A stretch of 64,000 nt of DNA, taken from assembly GCA_023393065.1 (NCBI GenBank), contig JAEWMX010000015.1, positions 124,001 to 188,000 of the forward strand, given 5' to 3'. The notes under the pieces are model-generated. The model worked only from the letters and a program-made list of their open reading frames with translations. It was not told the origin of the DNA and did not search any database. Within the stretch, counting starts at the first letter, position 1. Every line of letters begins with the position of its first letter. This DNA comes from Bacillota bacterium (GTDB lineage: Bacteria > Bacillota_I > Bacilli_A > RFN20 > CAG-826). Shown piece after piece: positions 25,633 through 35,247 of the stretch. A program made the translations under genes and the position numbers.

Positions 25633-27947
25633 TTGACATAGGCGACGTCCAAAGCGTCGTCCACCGTCTTCATATAAACGATATTGAGGGCTTCTTTAAC
25701 TTCCTTAGGAAGTTCGTCCACCGCCTTTTGATTTTCTTTGGGTACGATGATGGTTTTAATTCCGCTTCGGAGGGCTGCCAGCGATTTTTCGCGAAGGCCG
25801 CCGATAGGAAGGGCATAACCGCGGAGAGTGACTTCGCCCGTCATCGCCACGTTAGCGTCGACTGGCTTTTTCGTCAAGCAGGAAATGATGGCTGTCGTAA
25901 TGGCGACGCCAGCGCTTGGACCGTCTTTCGGGACAGCGCCTTCCGGAACGTGAATATGAATGTCGTTCTTGGCAAATAAATCGCTGTCGATGCCGTACTT
26001 AATGGCATTGCTCCTGACATAGTCAAGGGCGATGCTAGCGCTCTCTTTCATAACTTCGCCGAGTTTTCCGGTCAAGACGAGATTGCCTTTGCCGGGGAAG
26101 TAATTGACTTCGATGGGCAAGATGTCACCGCCGTATTCGGTGTAGGCTAAACCAGTGACGACACCGATTTGGTTTTCTTTTTCTTTCTTGGTGTTTTCAA
26201 AGATCTCAACGCCGAGGTGCTTGCGAATGTCGGCGGGACCGACTTCTAAAACCTTTAAATCGGGTTTTTTGACGATCTCAACGACAATTTTGCGAATTAC
26301 GGCCGCAATTTTGCGCTCGAGTTCGCGGACGCCGGCTTCGCGAGTGTAATATTGAATGATATATTGAAAGGCCTCATCGCTAAACTTGATATTCTTATCC
26401 TCGATGCCATTGGCCTTCATTTGCTTTTTAAGCAAGAAGTGTTTGGCGATTTGAATCTTTTCGAGTTCGGTGTAGGAGTTGACTTCGATGAGTTCTAGGC
26501 GATCGCGCAGGGGAGCGGGGATATTTTCTAAGTAGTTGGCGGTCGCGATAAATAAGACATTGCTGAGGTCATATGGTTCTTCGACATAATTGTCGTTAAA
26601 GGCGAAGTTCTGCTCGGGGTCGAGCACTTCGAGTAAGGCGCTGGCTGGATCTCCCTTATATGAAGTCGAAAGCTTGTCGACTTCGTCGAGGAGGAAGACG
26701 GGGTTAATGACGCCGGTCTTGCGCATGCCGCTGATGATGCGGCCGGGCATGCTGCCGACATAGGTACGACGATGACCGCGAATTTCGGCTTCATCGGAAA
26801 TGCCGCCGAGCGAGGCTTTAAAGAATTTGCGGCCCAAAGCTCGGGCGATTGATTTGCCGAGGGAAGTTTTGCCGACACCAGGCGGACCATAAAAGCAGAG
26901 AATCGGCGCTTTTAAATTGCCGGTCATCTTCTTGACGGCTAAATATTCGATAATTCTCTTTTTGACTTTGTCAAGACCATAGTGATCTTCGTTGAGAATG
27001 CGTTCGGCATCTTCCAAGACATCATTATCTTCCGTTTTTTGATACCACGGCAGATTCATTATCAAGTCGATATAGCTTTTAATAAGCGAGGCTTCAAGCG
27101 AGGCTTGGGGCATCATCTCAAAGCGTTTTAACTCGGCTTTGACTTTCGTTTTGACGTATTCGGGGAATGGGTTGGCATCGAGCTTTTTTAGAATATCTTC
27201 TTCGGACTCTTCACCGGGGACAGTTTCTCCCAGCTCTTCCTTAATCGCTTTCATCTTCTCGCGAAGGATGTATTCGCGCTGATTCTTCTCCGTCGATTTT
27301 TGAATGCTGTTTTGGATTTTCTTATCGATTTCAATGACGGCTTTCGCTTGATTGATAACATCGAGAATCAACATCAAACGCTTGTTGATGTCCAGTTCTT
27401 CAAGCAAAGCTTGCTTCTGCTCGTTAGGCATGTTCAAATACGTGGCTAGGGTATCGGTCAGCTCAGTCGGGGAAAGACCTTTTGACAAAGAGCTGACGAC
27501 TTGGCGAGGGAAACTTCTCGATAAGCTCGGCATCTGTTCGATTTGCTCGAGAATATTGCGAACGATGACCGCCGTTTCATTGGCGTTGCTCGGTAAATCG
27601 TCAAGGACGACGCCATCGGCGACATAGTGATTGTCTACGATGCGCACGGCTTGAATGGCAACCCGCTTGGTGGCCGTCACGCGAATGCGATAGAACTGCT
27701 TTTGGTCGCCAAATGAGATAATGCGGCACAAGGTGCCGACTTGATATAAGTCTTCAGGTAAGGGATCGTCTATATTCGGGTCTTTTTGCGACACGATAAA
27801 AAGAAGTGAGCTCGCGTTGTCGCGGCTTTCTTCGATGGCTTTCATAGAAAAGGGGCGAGCCGCCTCAATCGGCTGGTTCGTGTTGGGAAAGACGACTAAG
27901 CTCCTCGTCACGAGAAGCGGCAAGGTGAGGGGTAGGTTTTCGTCCAT
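25629..27947 (-). CDS. lon: ATP-dependent protease Lon
   Basis: 772 residues. N-terminal substrate-recognition domain, AAA+ module (GPPGVGKTSL; FLLDEVDKL), and protease domain with the catalytic Ser in PKDGPSAGVAI and Lys in GGLREKSLAALR. Strong AGGAGG site. Lies between tig and engB; a quality-control operon. Confidence 0.97.
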   Translation of the reverse strand: MDENLPLTLPLLVTRSLVVFPNTNQPIEAARPFSMKAIEESRDNASSLLFIVSQKDPNIDDPLPEDLYQVGTLCRIISFGDQKQFYRIRVTATKRVAIQAVRIVDNHYVADGVVLDDLPSNANETAVIVRNILEQIEQMPSLSRSFPRQVVSSLSKGLSPTELTDTLATYLNMPNEQKQALLEELDINKRLMLILDVINQAKAVIEIDKKIQNSIQKSTEKNQREYILREKMKAIKEELGETVPGEESEEDILKKLDANPFPEYVKTKVKAELKRFEMMPQASLEASLIKSYIDLIMNLPWYQKTEDNDVLEDAERILNEDHYGLDKVKKRIIEYLAVKKMTGNLKAPILCFYGPPGVGKTSLGKSIARALGRKFFKASLGGISDEAEIRGHRRTYVGSMPGRIISGMRKTGVINPVFLLDEVDKLSTSYKGDPASALLEVLDPEQNFAFNDNYVEEPYDLSNVLFIATANYLENIPAPLRDRLELIEVNSYTELEKIQIAKHFLLKKQMKANGIEDKNIKFSDEAFQYIIQYYTREAGVRELERKIAAVIRKIVVEIVKKPDLKVLEVGPADIRKHLGVEIFENTKKEKENQIGVVTGLAYTEYGGDILPIEVNYFPGKGNLVLTGKLGEVMKESASIALDYVRSNAIKYGIDSDLFAKNDIHIHVPEGAVPKDGPSAGVAITTAIISCLTKKPVDANVAMTGEVTLRGYALPIGGLREKSLAALRSGIKTIIVPKENQKAVDELPKEVKEALNIVYMKTVDDALDVAYVK

Positions 27948-27978
27948 TTAAAGACCTCCTAATATTATTATTTGTTAG

Positions 27979-29253
27979 TTAATCGTTATTGTTAACAATA
28001 AATTCTTGAATGCGGCGCGAACGGACATCGGCAGCAAAGCGGTCCATGCTGTCTTTGAGCACTTTTTTGACCTCTTCTAAAGGCATTTTGTACTGATCGG
28101 CAATCTTGGCCAGCTCGAATTCGATCTCGTCTTCTTCGACGGTAATCTTTTCGACTTCCGCAATCTTTTCTAAAACGAGGACAGAACGGATGTTGTCGTC
28201 GGCTTCTTTAGCCATTTGCTCATGGAGTTTTTCGTGGGTCTGCCCGGTGATTTGCAAATACTTTTCCATCGTCAGACCTTGCTGTTCAATCTGCTTGAGC
28301 ATGTTTTCTTCCATCGCTTCAACTTCGCCATCGATGATCTCTTTGGCGAGATCGATTTTGGCGTTGTCGCGAATTTGCTTGACCAAAGCCTCATAGTATT
28401 CGCGTTTGACATCATTGGCTTTTTGGCTTTCTAATTTCGCTTTTTGATGAGCTTTCAAATCTTCGATTGTTTTGACATTAGGAAGATTCAAATCCTTGAT
28501 CAACTCTTCGTTTAACTCGGGGACTTTCTTCACTTTCACTTCGTGAACTTTGACTTTGAATGTCGCGGCTTTACCGGCTAGTTCGGGAGTGTATTCAGTC
28601 GGGAAGGTGACGTTGACATCTTTTTCGTCGCCGGCTTTGACACCTACAAGAGCGTCTTCGAAACCTGGGATGAATTGACCGGAGCCCAGCTCGAGGGAGT
28701 GGTTTTCGGCTTTGCCGCCTTCAAAGGGCTGACCATCGACAAAACCTTCGAAATTCATGACCACGGTATCGCCGAGGACGGCAGCTTCTTCTTTGACGAC
28801 CAATGACGCATTGTCTTGGACGAGATGTTCAATCGCGTGTTCGACTTCGTGATCAGTGACAACCACTTCTTTTTTGTCGGCATGCAATCCTTTATATTCT
28901 CCGAGCGTCACTTCGGGAGCGAGGACTAAAGTAAATTTTAATTCGAGTTCAAGATCGCTTAACTTCGTGACATCGACGACTGGGCGGGCAAAGGGACGAA
29001 GTTTCTCTTCGGATATGACTTGGCGGTAGGTGTCTTGCAGGAGCGAGTTGATGGCGCGGTCAAACACTTGACCTTGATCGACTTTGGCTTTGACCATATC
29101 GGCGGGAGCCTTTCCTTTACGAAAGCCTTTGATTTCGACATTCGCCGCCAATTTGTTAAAGGCATCTTTTTGCGCTTTCGCCCAAATTTCTTTGTCGACA
29201 TTGACGAGGACTTCAATTTTTGATTGTTCGAGTTTGGTGATTTTCTTTTCCAT
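27979..29253 (-). CDS. tig: Trigger factor
   Basis: 424 residues; ribosome-bound chaperone and prolyl isomerase. N-terminal ribosome-binding signature (IKGFRKGKAPADMV), FKBP-type domain (GDTVVMNFEGFVDGQPFEGG ... IPGFEDALVG), and a helical C-terminal chaperone domain. An AAGGAG site and own promoter precede it. Confidence 0.97.
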   Translation of the reverse strand: MEKKITKLEQSKIEVLVNVDKEIWAKAQKDAFNKLAANVEIKGFRKGKAPADMVKAKVDQGQVFDRAINSLLQDTYRQVISEEKLRPFARPVVDVTKLSDLELELKFTLVLAPEVTLGEYKGLHADKKEVVVTDHEVEHAIEHLVQDNASLVVKEEAAVLGDTVVMNFEGFVDGQPFEGGKAENHSLELGSGQFIPGFEDALVGVKAGDEKDVNVTFPTEYTPELAGKAATFKVKVHEVKVKKVPELNEELIKDLNLPNVKTIEDLKAHQKAKLESQKANDVKREYYEALVKQIRDNAKIDLAKEIIDGEVEAMEENMLKQIEQQGLTMEKYLQITGQTHEKLHEQMAKEADDNIRSVLVLEKIAEVEKITVEEDEIEFELAKIADQYKMPLEEVKKVLKDSMDRFAADVRSRRIQEFIVNNND

Positions 29254-29280
29254 AAAATTTATATAATTCTCCTTAATAAA

Positions 29281-29325
29281 AATGCAATCGCATTAAAGTA
29301 TAGAATACATTCGTATCATATTCAA
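29281..29325 (-). promoter_or_regulatory. Promoter of tig-lon-engB with a small hairpin at +1
   Basis: TTGAAT (29320-29325), 17-base spacer, TATACT (29297-29302). AATGC-N4-GCATT at 29281-29294 places a 5-bp hairpin at the very 5' end of the transcript. It is not a CIRCE element. Confidence 0.65.
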
Positions 29326-29369
29326 ACGAAACACTAAAAAAGGCTTTCTAGACCACAGATGCACCGCGC

Positions 29370-30293
29370 TTAACTAATCGGCGGATTTGTCGCGAGCAGA
29401 CGCGAGAAATCTTCTATCGATTGGCGAAGTCGATCGACATCGATAGCGAAGAGTTTTGCGAGATTTGAATCATCGCGTGAAATTTGAAAGTGATCGTAGG
29501 CGATTGCCAATATGGCTCCCGCGAGAAGATCGCTATCGAAGTCAAAGATATTATCGGGATATAAGATGATGATGAGTTCATTCAGAAGGGAAATCGCGAC
29601 TTCGCTGACGGTCGGATCTTTAGCCACGGCTTCAATCTTTTTGACAACCTCATCATATTTTTCATTTATGAACGGAGGTTCTAAATCTTTCGGAATCACG
29701 ACGTACTTCTTACCGTTTTTAAGTATTGAAATCGGTTTTTGATATCCGCTAGAAACAAGCAAAAACAAAGCGTAGGTGCTGACGAAAGAATTGATGCCGC
29801 TGCGCTTTATTAAGAGGATTAGATGATTGGTGAAATCACCGATATTGTAGTCGCGAATGTCATTTAGAGCTCCTAATAGGAATAGATTGTCTTTACCTTT
29901 TTCTAATATGTCGAATATCTCCTCTTTGCTTCTCTTGCGGTTTTTGTTGTAATTTCTCTCGTGGGTGCGAATCATGTCTTCGGCTTGGCTTAAATATTCT
30001 TCCACCTCCTGTGAAATATATGGGAGATCCTTGTAATAATTCAATTCTTGGTAAGCTTTGTCGTATTTATTTTTCATTAAAAGCAGTTCGAGATGGACCT
30101 TCATGATAGTAAAAGTGTCATCGCCAAAGTCGCCGCGAAACTTAGCAATTAAATCGAGAGCTTCCTCGAGTCTTCCGAGTCCGACAAGAGCGGCGATGCG
30201 AAAAGTCGCCGTCTGGGCATCGCGACATGCCTTCGTCAAATCCGCGACGAGCTGAAACTGCTTTTTTTCGATGAGAGTTCTAAATGAATCCAT
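29370..30293 (-). CDS. TPR-like protein of unknown function (DUF3196-like)
   Basis: 307 residues, almost all helical. Pairs of helices such as IAALVGLGRLEEALDLIAKF and MKNKYDKAYQELNYYKDL look like tetratricopeptide repeats. It resembles uncharacterised TPR proteins of Mollicutes and Bacilli; the DUF assignment is from memory and unchecked. No signal peptide. No Shine-Dalgarno; TGA-TAAAAT ends 8 bases before the ATG, so the leader would be 0-3 bases. Confidence 0.75.
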   Translation of the reverse strand: MDSFRTLIEKKQFQLVADLTKACRDAQTATFRIAALVGLGRLEEALDLIAKFRGDFGDDTFTIMKVHLELLLMKNKYDKAYQELNYYKDLPYISQEVEEYLSQAEDMIRTHERNYNKNRKRSKEEIFDILEKGKDNLFLLGALNDIRDYNIGDFTNHLILLIKRSGINSFVSTYALFLLVSSGYQKPISILKNGKKYVVIPKDLEPPFINEKYDEVVKKIEAVAKDPTVSEVAISLLNELIIILYPDNIFDFDSDLLAGAILAIAYDHFQISRDDSNLAKLFAIDVDRLRQSIEDFSRLLATNPPIS

Positions 30294-30301
30294 ATATGAT
30301 T

Positions 30302-30310
30302 ATTTTATCA
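30302..30310 (-). promoter_or_regulatory. Extended -10 of the TPR gene
   Basis: TGA-TAAAAT on the minus strand (hexamer 30302-30307), 8 bases before the start codon. No convincing -35. Confidence 0.5.
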
Positions 30311-30333
30311 TAACCATAGGTTAATGAGTGAGA

Positions 30334-32253
30334 TTATGCTGGAATAAGCGTCGTGGCACATCCCCATGTATAGCCGGTCGGAGACATTTCGGCATTGTAT
30401 CGCGTACCAAACGACCCGATATTTAAGTACTCCTGGAAAGTCGCATAGTGATCGTCGGTATATACCGCGGTTGGAGAATCATCGTAGTTAACCGCGCCTT
30501 TTAGCGGATCGAAGCCATAGACCCAGCACACGACGCGACCGACACCGCGATTATTTGATGAATAGTCGGAAGTCAAGGCGATGTCGCATTCATAATAAAG
30601 GGGCGACCCGAACGAATCGGCTTTATAAGGAACTGCCGTCGCATAACCGTCGGTTCGAGAATAGACGGAAACGCATCTTGTGGCATCTCCAAAAATGCTG
30701 TATGCCGACGAATAGCTGCTTCTGACAACATAGTTTGGAGGATATGTATCGAAAATTGCAAAAAAGGCAGCGACATCGACCGGATCCGTATAGGCGGCTG
30801 ATGAGGCTAGTCCAGGGTATGACGATATGTAACTATAAGAATAGTAAGCGTAAGTTTTCGTGCTTTGCACAGTGTAATAGGTGCCATCGTGGGAGACACT
30901 CGCGGGGACCGTGACGCTTTTCCCCTCATAGAGGGCACCTGAAGAAGTGACTGGATTAATCCGAACCTGGTCGTTTCCGGCGCTTAGATAGTCAAATGAA
31001 GGCGCCGGTCCTTCGTTAGCATAATCAATTTCGATGCTGTGAATATAAAGGACATTTTCGCTAGTTTCAATTTTGAAGTAATCGACATCGCTCACTTGCT
31101 TAGTATAAGTCACGGCGTCGGTCGATAAATTGAGCTCGACTTCGCTTTCACAAAGAGGATTTGACCCGTAGGATAATGTCGGCTTGTCGCCAGATGAGGT
31201 TTCGGTGCGATAAGTGATGGAGATGCTTTCAATGTCGTTGATCGCTGTCATGTTATAAAGCGCGCCGGGAGCGGAGCCGTCACCATATTGATTGACATAA
31301 GGAAGTAAAATCATAAACTCTGGATCAGAATATCCTGGTTCGACGGCGCGGTAATGCTCAAAGTAAAAACCGGAAACCGACACTTGATCGTAATTTCCCG
31401 TATCGTAATTGCCGATATCGGGATAGTTTGTTGAGCTCAATGTTAATGACGAATTGATGGTTTCACCGACGATATCGCTAGAACTGCGAATCAAACATTG
31501 CATTTTGACATCATAGCCGTTATCAAAACAATGAAGGTAGCCGATTATGTCGACTGTCTGCCCATCACGCGTGATGACCACATTGTTTATGTCGGTCGTG
31601 CTACTTCCGCCGAGAAAAGAATAGTAGAGCGGAACGCTGGTGAAACCGCCAAAAGTTGCGGTCGCATTTCCGGAACTGACATATGATAAAAGAACATCTT
31701 GCATGGATATTTTGATGACTCCGAGGCGTTGAGCGGCTATGAATTCGCTCGAATTGCGATCTGTTCCGTTTTTCCAGAAATATCCATCGGTGATATAAGT
31801 TGTCACCGGCGAAGAATTAGCAGTGTAATCGAGTTCAATTGAAGGGTTGACGAATTCCGGCAAATTGTTATAAAGGGTGGGCGAACCGATGACGGTCACG
31901 ACATTTCCTTCGCTGACCGCCAAGTTGCTCCGATATATCATTATTCCCGCGACATGGCCGTTTTTATCGGTGCTTTGCATGTAGAAATTGTTGTAATTGC
32001 TCGAGTCTTGATAATATTTAGTGACCGTACCCCAAGTTTTGTATGTTCCGCTGGCCGAGGAGGAATTTAGATCGGATACTATCTCATAAATCGAGGTATA
32101 GCCGTTGTTTTCATCAAAATAATAATCGCAGTTAACAATTTCGCTATCGTTGCCTCGAACTCCAAAAATTTCTAGATTAATCAATTGCGAAAAAGTAATC
32201 GCGGCGGCCACCATTAGTGTACCGATTATCGTGTGGTTAAAGAAATTTTTCAT
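30334..32253 (-). CDS. Secreted barnase-type ribonuclease with N-terminal OB folds
   Basis: 639 residues from the Met at 32253; Mets at 32265 and 32274 are also possible, and a TTG at 32286 lies in a terminator T-run. The N-terminal hydrophobic segment is a signal or anchor without lipobox. OB-fold-like modules cover about residues 35-250. The last 150 residues match barnase: VDVAAFFAIFDTYPPNYV near 492, then YYECDI (Glu555), a pair Arg569/Arg573 with the same 4-residue spacing as barnase Arg83/Arg87, and DDHYATF (His602), equivalent to barnase His102. Loops are longer than in barnase. All four catalytic residues are present. No barstar-like inhibitor gene is in the window. Confidence 0.8.
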   Translation of the reverse strand: MKNFFNHTIIGTLMVAAAITFSQLINLEIFGVRGNDSEIVNCDYYFDENNGYTSIYEIVSDLNSSSASGTYKTWGTVTKYYQDSSNYNNFYMQSTDKNGHVAGIMIYRSNLAVSEGNVVTVIGSPTLYNNLPEFVNPSIELDYTANSSPVTTYITDGYFWKNGTDRNSSEFIAAQRLGVIKISMQDVLLSYVSSGNATATFGGFTSVPLYYSFLGGSSTTDINNVVITRDGQTVDIIGYLHCFDNGYDVKMQCLIRSSSDIVGETINSSLTLSSTNYPDIGNYDTGNYDQVSVSGFYFEHYRAVEPGYSDPEFMILLPYVNQYGDGSAPGALYNMTAINDIESISITYRTETSSGDKPTLSYGSNPLCESEVELNLSTDAVTYTKQVSDVDYFKIETSENVLYIHSIEIDYANEGPAPSFDYLSAGNDQVRINPVTSSGALYEGKSVTVPASVSHDGTYYTVQSTKTYAYYSYSYISSYPGLASSAAYTDPVDVAAFFAIFDTYPPNYVVRSSYSSAYSIFGDATRCVSVYSRTDGYATAVPYKADSFGSPLYYECDIALTSDYSSNNRGVGRVVCWVYGFDPLKGAVNYDDSPTAVYTDDHYATFQEYLNIGSFGTRYNAEMSPTGYTWGCATTLIPA

Positions 32254-32283
32254 GCGTGGGTTCATGTTGCTCATACATGCTAA

Positions 32284-32312
32284 CAAAAAAGAAGCCGCGA
32301 TTCAATCGCGGC
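32284..32312 (-). terminator. Terminator of nagB
   Basis: GCCGCGAT with ATCGCGGC, 3-base loop, then a T-rich run (TTCTTTTTTG) on the minus strand. It ends about 10-30 bases before the possible starts of the ribonuclease gene. Confidence 0.85.
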
Positions 32313-32319
32313 CTTTTAT

Positions 32320-33045
32320 TTATCTTTTTATTTTGCTATAGGCATCTGCGTCGACATAAATTGTGACATCGGAATGATTTTGGAGAATCGAGCTCGGGAC
32401 GCTTTCGGTAACAGGCCCTTCGAGCAAATCCTTAATGGCCTGCGCTTTATTTTTACCGGTCGCGATCAGCACTATCTTTTTGGCTTGCATAATCGATTTA
32501 AGACCCATCGTCACCGCTTTGGTCGGAACTTCGCTGACCGCATTAAAAAGGCGGGAATTATCGCGAATTGTCGATTCGGTTAAGTCGGCGATATGCGTCA
32601 AGCTGACAAATGAGGTATGCGGCTCGTTAAAGGCGATGTGGCCATCGCTTCCCAAGCCTAAAATTTGCAAATCAATACCGCCGCAATTGGCGATTTCTTC
32701 ATCGTAATGACTTGCGTATTCAAGATAGTTTCCCACACCTTTCAAAACATGGGTATTATCTTTATTTATATCGATATGATCGAACAAATTGACATTCATG
32801 AAATAGCGGTAAGATTGATTGTGGTTTCCATCTAATCCGACATATTCGTCGAGATTGAAGGTAATAATTTGCTTAAACGAAATCAGACCTTTTTTATTGG
32901 CATTGATGAGATTATGATAAACTCCGAGCGGCGATGTGCCGGTCGCAAGTCCTAAGACGGAATTAGGTTTGCGGCGGATTTGCTCGATGACTTCCTCGGC
33001 GATTAATCGGCTAATTTCTTCTTGGGTTCCAAGAACAACTTTCAT
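32320..33045 (-). CDS. nagB: Glucosamine-6-phosphate deaminase
   Basis: Converts glucosamine-6-phosphate to fructose-6-phosphate and ammonia. 241 residues, typical of Gram-positive NagB. Visible signatures: LGLATGTSPLGVY, FNLDEYVGL, and LGLGSDGHIAFNEP. Own promoter and terminator; no nagA next to it. Confidence 0.96.
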   Translation of the reverse strand: MKVVLGTQEEISRLIAEEVIEQIRRKPNSVLGLATGTSPLGVYHNLINANKKGLISFKQIITFNLDEYVGLDGNHNQSYRYFMNVNLFDHIDINKDNTHVLKGVGNYLEYASHYDEEIANCGGIDLQILGLGSDGHIAFNEPHTSFVSLTHIADLTESTIRDNSRLFNAVSEVPTKAVTMGLKSIMQAKKIVLIATGKNKAQAIKDLLEGPVTESVPSSILQNHSDVTIYVDADAYSKIKR

Positions 33046-33086
33046 TTGTTAATTCTTCTTTCTTAAAGAGCAGAATGCTGGTTGTT

Positions 33087-33116
33087 ATGATAAACCATTT
33101 CTATGACTCATGTAAA
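33087..33116 (-). promoter_or_regulatory. Promoter of nagB
   Basis: TTTACA (33111-33116), 18-base spacer, TATCAT (33087-33092). Confidence 0.6.
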
Positions 33117-33139
33117 ATGTTTTTGGCGACTCCGAAGAT

Positions 33140-33985
33140 TCATTTTATCAATCGCGAAGTAGCGACTTCATAGAATAGACCATACTCTTTTCCTTCGACT
33201 TTCAGCTTTGTCGACGAGACGCGGTTCAGTTCATATCTCCGCCAAAAAAGTGATTCGCGCCTATTGTTGAGAAAGACCTCGATGTACGTGTTACCAGAGT
33301 CAAAATAGGCGATTCCGACTACCTTTTCGGTTTTTCCTTTATAAGACAACGCATAATTCTTTGCGTTATGAAACACCGTCGGGGTGCCGCCGAGTTTTCC
33401 ATCGATGCCATATTTTTTTAAAAAGCTTCTGTCGCGATACGTTTCGATATTTTTAATCCCGTCTTCATAATAGATATGACCGATGAAAATGATTTTGTCT
33501 TCTTCCCGTTTGGCGATTAAAGAAAAGGTGTTCGTGTGCTGGAGTTTATTGTCGTATTCTTTAACACCGATTTCGAAGCCTTTTTTATGATGAATTTTTA
33601 TCTCATTTAAAACTGTGACATGATACGAATAATCCTTGATTCCGTCATCGTAGAGGGCAAAGCACACATCTTCGCCAACTTTTAACGGAACATACCAGTT
33701 GGGGATTTCTTCATAAATCACATCCTGCTCGCAGTCTGATTCATAGGTCAAGGTGACATCTCCTAAAATTTTAAGAAGTCTATCGACATTGTATCCGTTA
33801 ATCAGCTCATCGGTGCTGATTTTAAGTACGGTGCTGATTTTTTGCAGCATGGCGATATTTGGCGAATTGATTCCTGCCTCCCACGCATAGATGGTTTGGC
33901 GCGAAACGCCGATGGCCAAGGCTAAATCCTCTTGCGACATGTTGCTCTTTTTCCTTAATAAAGTCAGATTTTTTTCAAAGCTCAT
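33140..33985 (-). CDS. XRE-family transcriptional regulator with a large C-terminal sensory part
   Basis: 281 residues from the ATG at 33985, chosen because AGGAGG lies 8 bases upstream; the 34039 start would add 18 residues. Residues 1-62 form a helix-turn-helix of the Cro/XRE type (MSQEDLALAIGVSRQTIYAWEAG). The remaining 220 residues are beta-rich with no recognised family. A possible extended -10 (TGT-TATACT, hexamer 34043-34048) lies upstream. Its target is unknown; nagB and the ribonuclease are downstream neighbours. Confidence 0.85.
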   Translation of the reverse strand: MSFEKNLTLLRKKSNMSQEDLALAIGVSRQTIYAWEAGINSPNIAMLQKISTVLKISTDELINGYNVDRLLKILGDVTLTYESDCEQDVIYEEIPNWYVPLKVGEDVCFALYDDGIKDYSYHVTVLNEIKIHHKKGFEIGVKEYDNKLQHTNTFSLIAKREEDKIIFIGHIYYEDGIKNIETYRDRSFLKKYGIDGKLGGTPTVFHNAKNYALSYKGKTEKVVGIAYFDSGNTYIEVFLNNRRESLFWRRYELNRVSSTKLKVEGKEYGLFYEVATSRLIK

Positions 33986-34089
33986 ATCAAATTCCTCCTT
34001 GTCCTCTAGTTTAATCAAAATGACAAGTATTTCTACCAATCAAGTATAACAAAAATGTAAACTTTTTCTTACATTGAGATGTGTGTGAC

Positions 34090-34407
34090 TTAGAGGTTAC
34101 AAAGATAGAGAACGACTTCTAAATCCTCTTCTTGAATATCCCCATATCCCGGCGCCTCGTCGGTAGCGCGAAAGAAAAGCATTTTTCCCGAACCTTGGTC
34201 CGAAAAAACCCAAAGTGGCTGTTTGCCCATTCGCATCCTCACGGCTTTTCCGCCGCAAAAGGGCAGAAAACTCTGAATTGATTTTTGGCAACCCATCGTA
34301 AAAATAACATATTCGACACCGTCTGGCGGCGTTCGTAAGTACAGAGCGACAACTTCGTATTGATTCCTTTTTTGATTTACTAACTGGGTGTAGATTTCAT
34401 CAGCCAT
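34090..34407 (-). CDS. Unknown 105-residue protein
   Basis: The start at 34407 is preferred to 34452, which adds a basic tail. No signal peptide or membrane span; mixed alpha/beta with paired Cys residues. No family recognised. It follows the amidohydrolase-like gene by about 90 bases with no terminator seen between, so both may be under the SAM riboswitch. Confidence 0.6.
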   Translation of the reverse strand: MADEIYTQLVNQKRNQYEVVALYLRTPPDGVEYVIFTMGCQKSIQSFLPFCGGKAVRMRMGKQPLWVFSDQGSGKMLFFRATDEAPGYGDIQEEDLEVVLYLCNL

Positions 34408-34496
34408 ATTATTCTTCTTTCTGGCAGTATATGCCTCAATGCGTAGATTCAAAAGCGATTATGCGAGTATGGACATTTTCGCTTTTTGCATTCTAA

Positions 34497-35210
34497 CTAC
34501 AAGTACACTTTTTTATTGATCTCAATCATGATTGAAAATACTTTCCCGCAGCCTTCGTTCTCAATTAAATTTGCTGGAAGAAAAGATCCTGAATAAGGTT
34601 CGTTTATTTCATATGAAAGGCCTTTGTCGAGGACGATGCGAATAATATAATCGAGCACTTCTTGATCGCAATATCCGCGATTGACACCTACGCAAACATC
34701 GGGAAAAGGCGGTCTTTTTCCTAAGGACAAAGCGAGTTCGTCACTATATGAATGAATATCTAAAATCAGGACATCGCGTCCGGTTTTTATCAAGCGATTA
34801 ACGTTTTTTGTGATGCGTTTGTGATAACGATCATAATAATCGCTTATCTCACGCATAAAATCGCGACCATCGACCGTCGTTCTACATATTCTTTTCCCGT
34901 CGTACATCTGGCTGTAGCGATAGCCTTGCCCAAACTTCGACATCGGTTCTTTTTCGTCGTCTTTATATCTTTCGACATCGCAAAAAAGGCGCGAGTAGCG
35001 GGGTTTAACTTCTAACCAAGATTCAAAGTTTCGAAAGAGGCGGTCAACTCCGACATCGCTCATCTTCAGGTTGTACTTTTCAAATTCCATCATCGACATC
35101 GATAGCGAGGCTATATATCCGTTAGGAACATCGAGCGAAATGTGCGGGAAATGCTTAATCACACATATCCTTTTAGATTTAAAAAAGCTAATTATCGAAT
35201 TCTCATCCAT
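34497..35210 (-). CDS. N-formylglutamate amidohydrolase-family protein
   Basis: 237 residues. The family layout is clear: VDRLFRNF, YSRLFCDVERY, then LILDIHSY (metal His), PFPDVCVG, NEPYSGSFLP and the closing MIEINKKVYL. Classical members hydrolyse N-formylglutamate in histidine degradation. Here it sits behind a SAM riboswitch and no hut genes are nearby, so the substrate is more likely linked to methionine or one-carbon metabolism; this is inference. An AAAGGAG site precedes the ATG. Confidence 0.88.
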   Translation of the reverse strand: MDENSIISFFKSKRICVIKHFPHISLDVPNGYIASLSMSMMEFEKYNLKMSDVGVDRLFRNFESWLEVKPRYSRLFCDVERYKDDEKEPMSKFGQGYRYSQMYDGKRICRTTVDGRDFMREISDYYDRYHKRITKNVNRLIKTGRDVLILDIHSYSDELALSLGKRPPFPDVCVGVNRGYCDQEVLDYIIRIVLDKGLSYEINEPYSGSFLPANLIENEGCGKVFSIMIEINKKVYL

Positions 35211-35247
35211 GGTGAATTCTCCTTTGCCACCATAAGAGAAATTAAAA

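Noticed and set aside
29281..29294. CIRCE (HrcA) element before tig
   Set aside because: The inverted repeat AATGC-N4-GCATT has neither the sequence nor the 9-base spacing of CIRCE.
32254..33140. Barstar-type inhibitor gene next to the barnase-like RNase
   Set aside because: Neighbouring genes are nagB and an XRE regulator, and no 80-100 residue acidic barstar-like ORF is found on either side.
34090..34452. 105-residue gene starting at 34452
   Set aside because: The ATG at 34407 has a better A/G-rich upstream stretch; the extension is basic and looks non-native. The choice remains uncertain.
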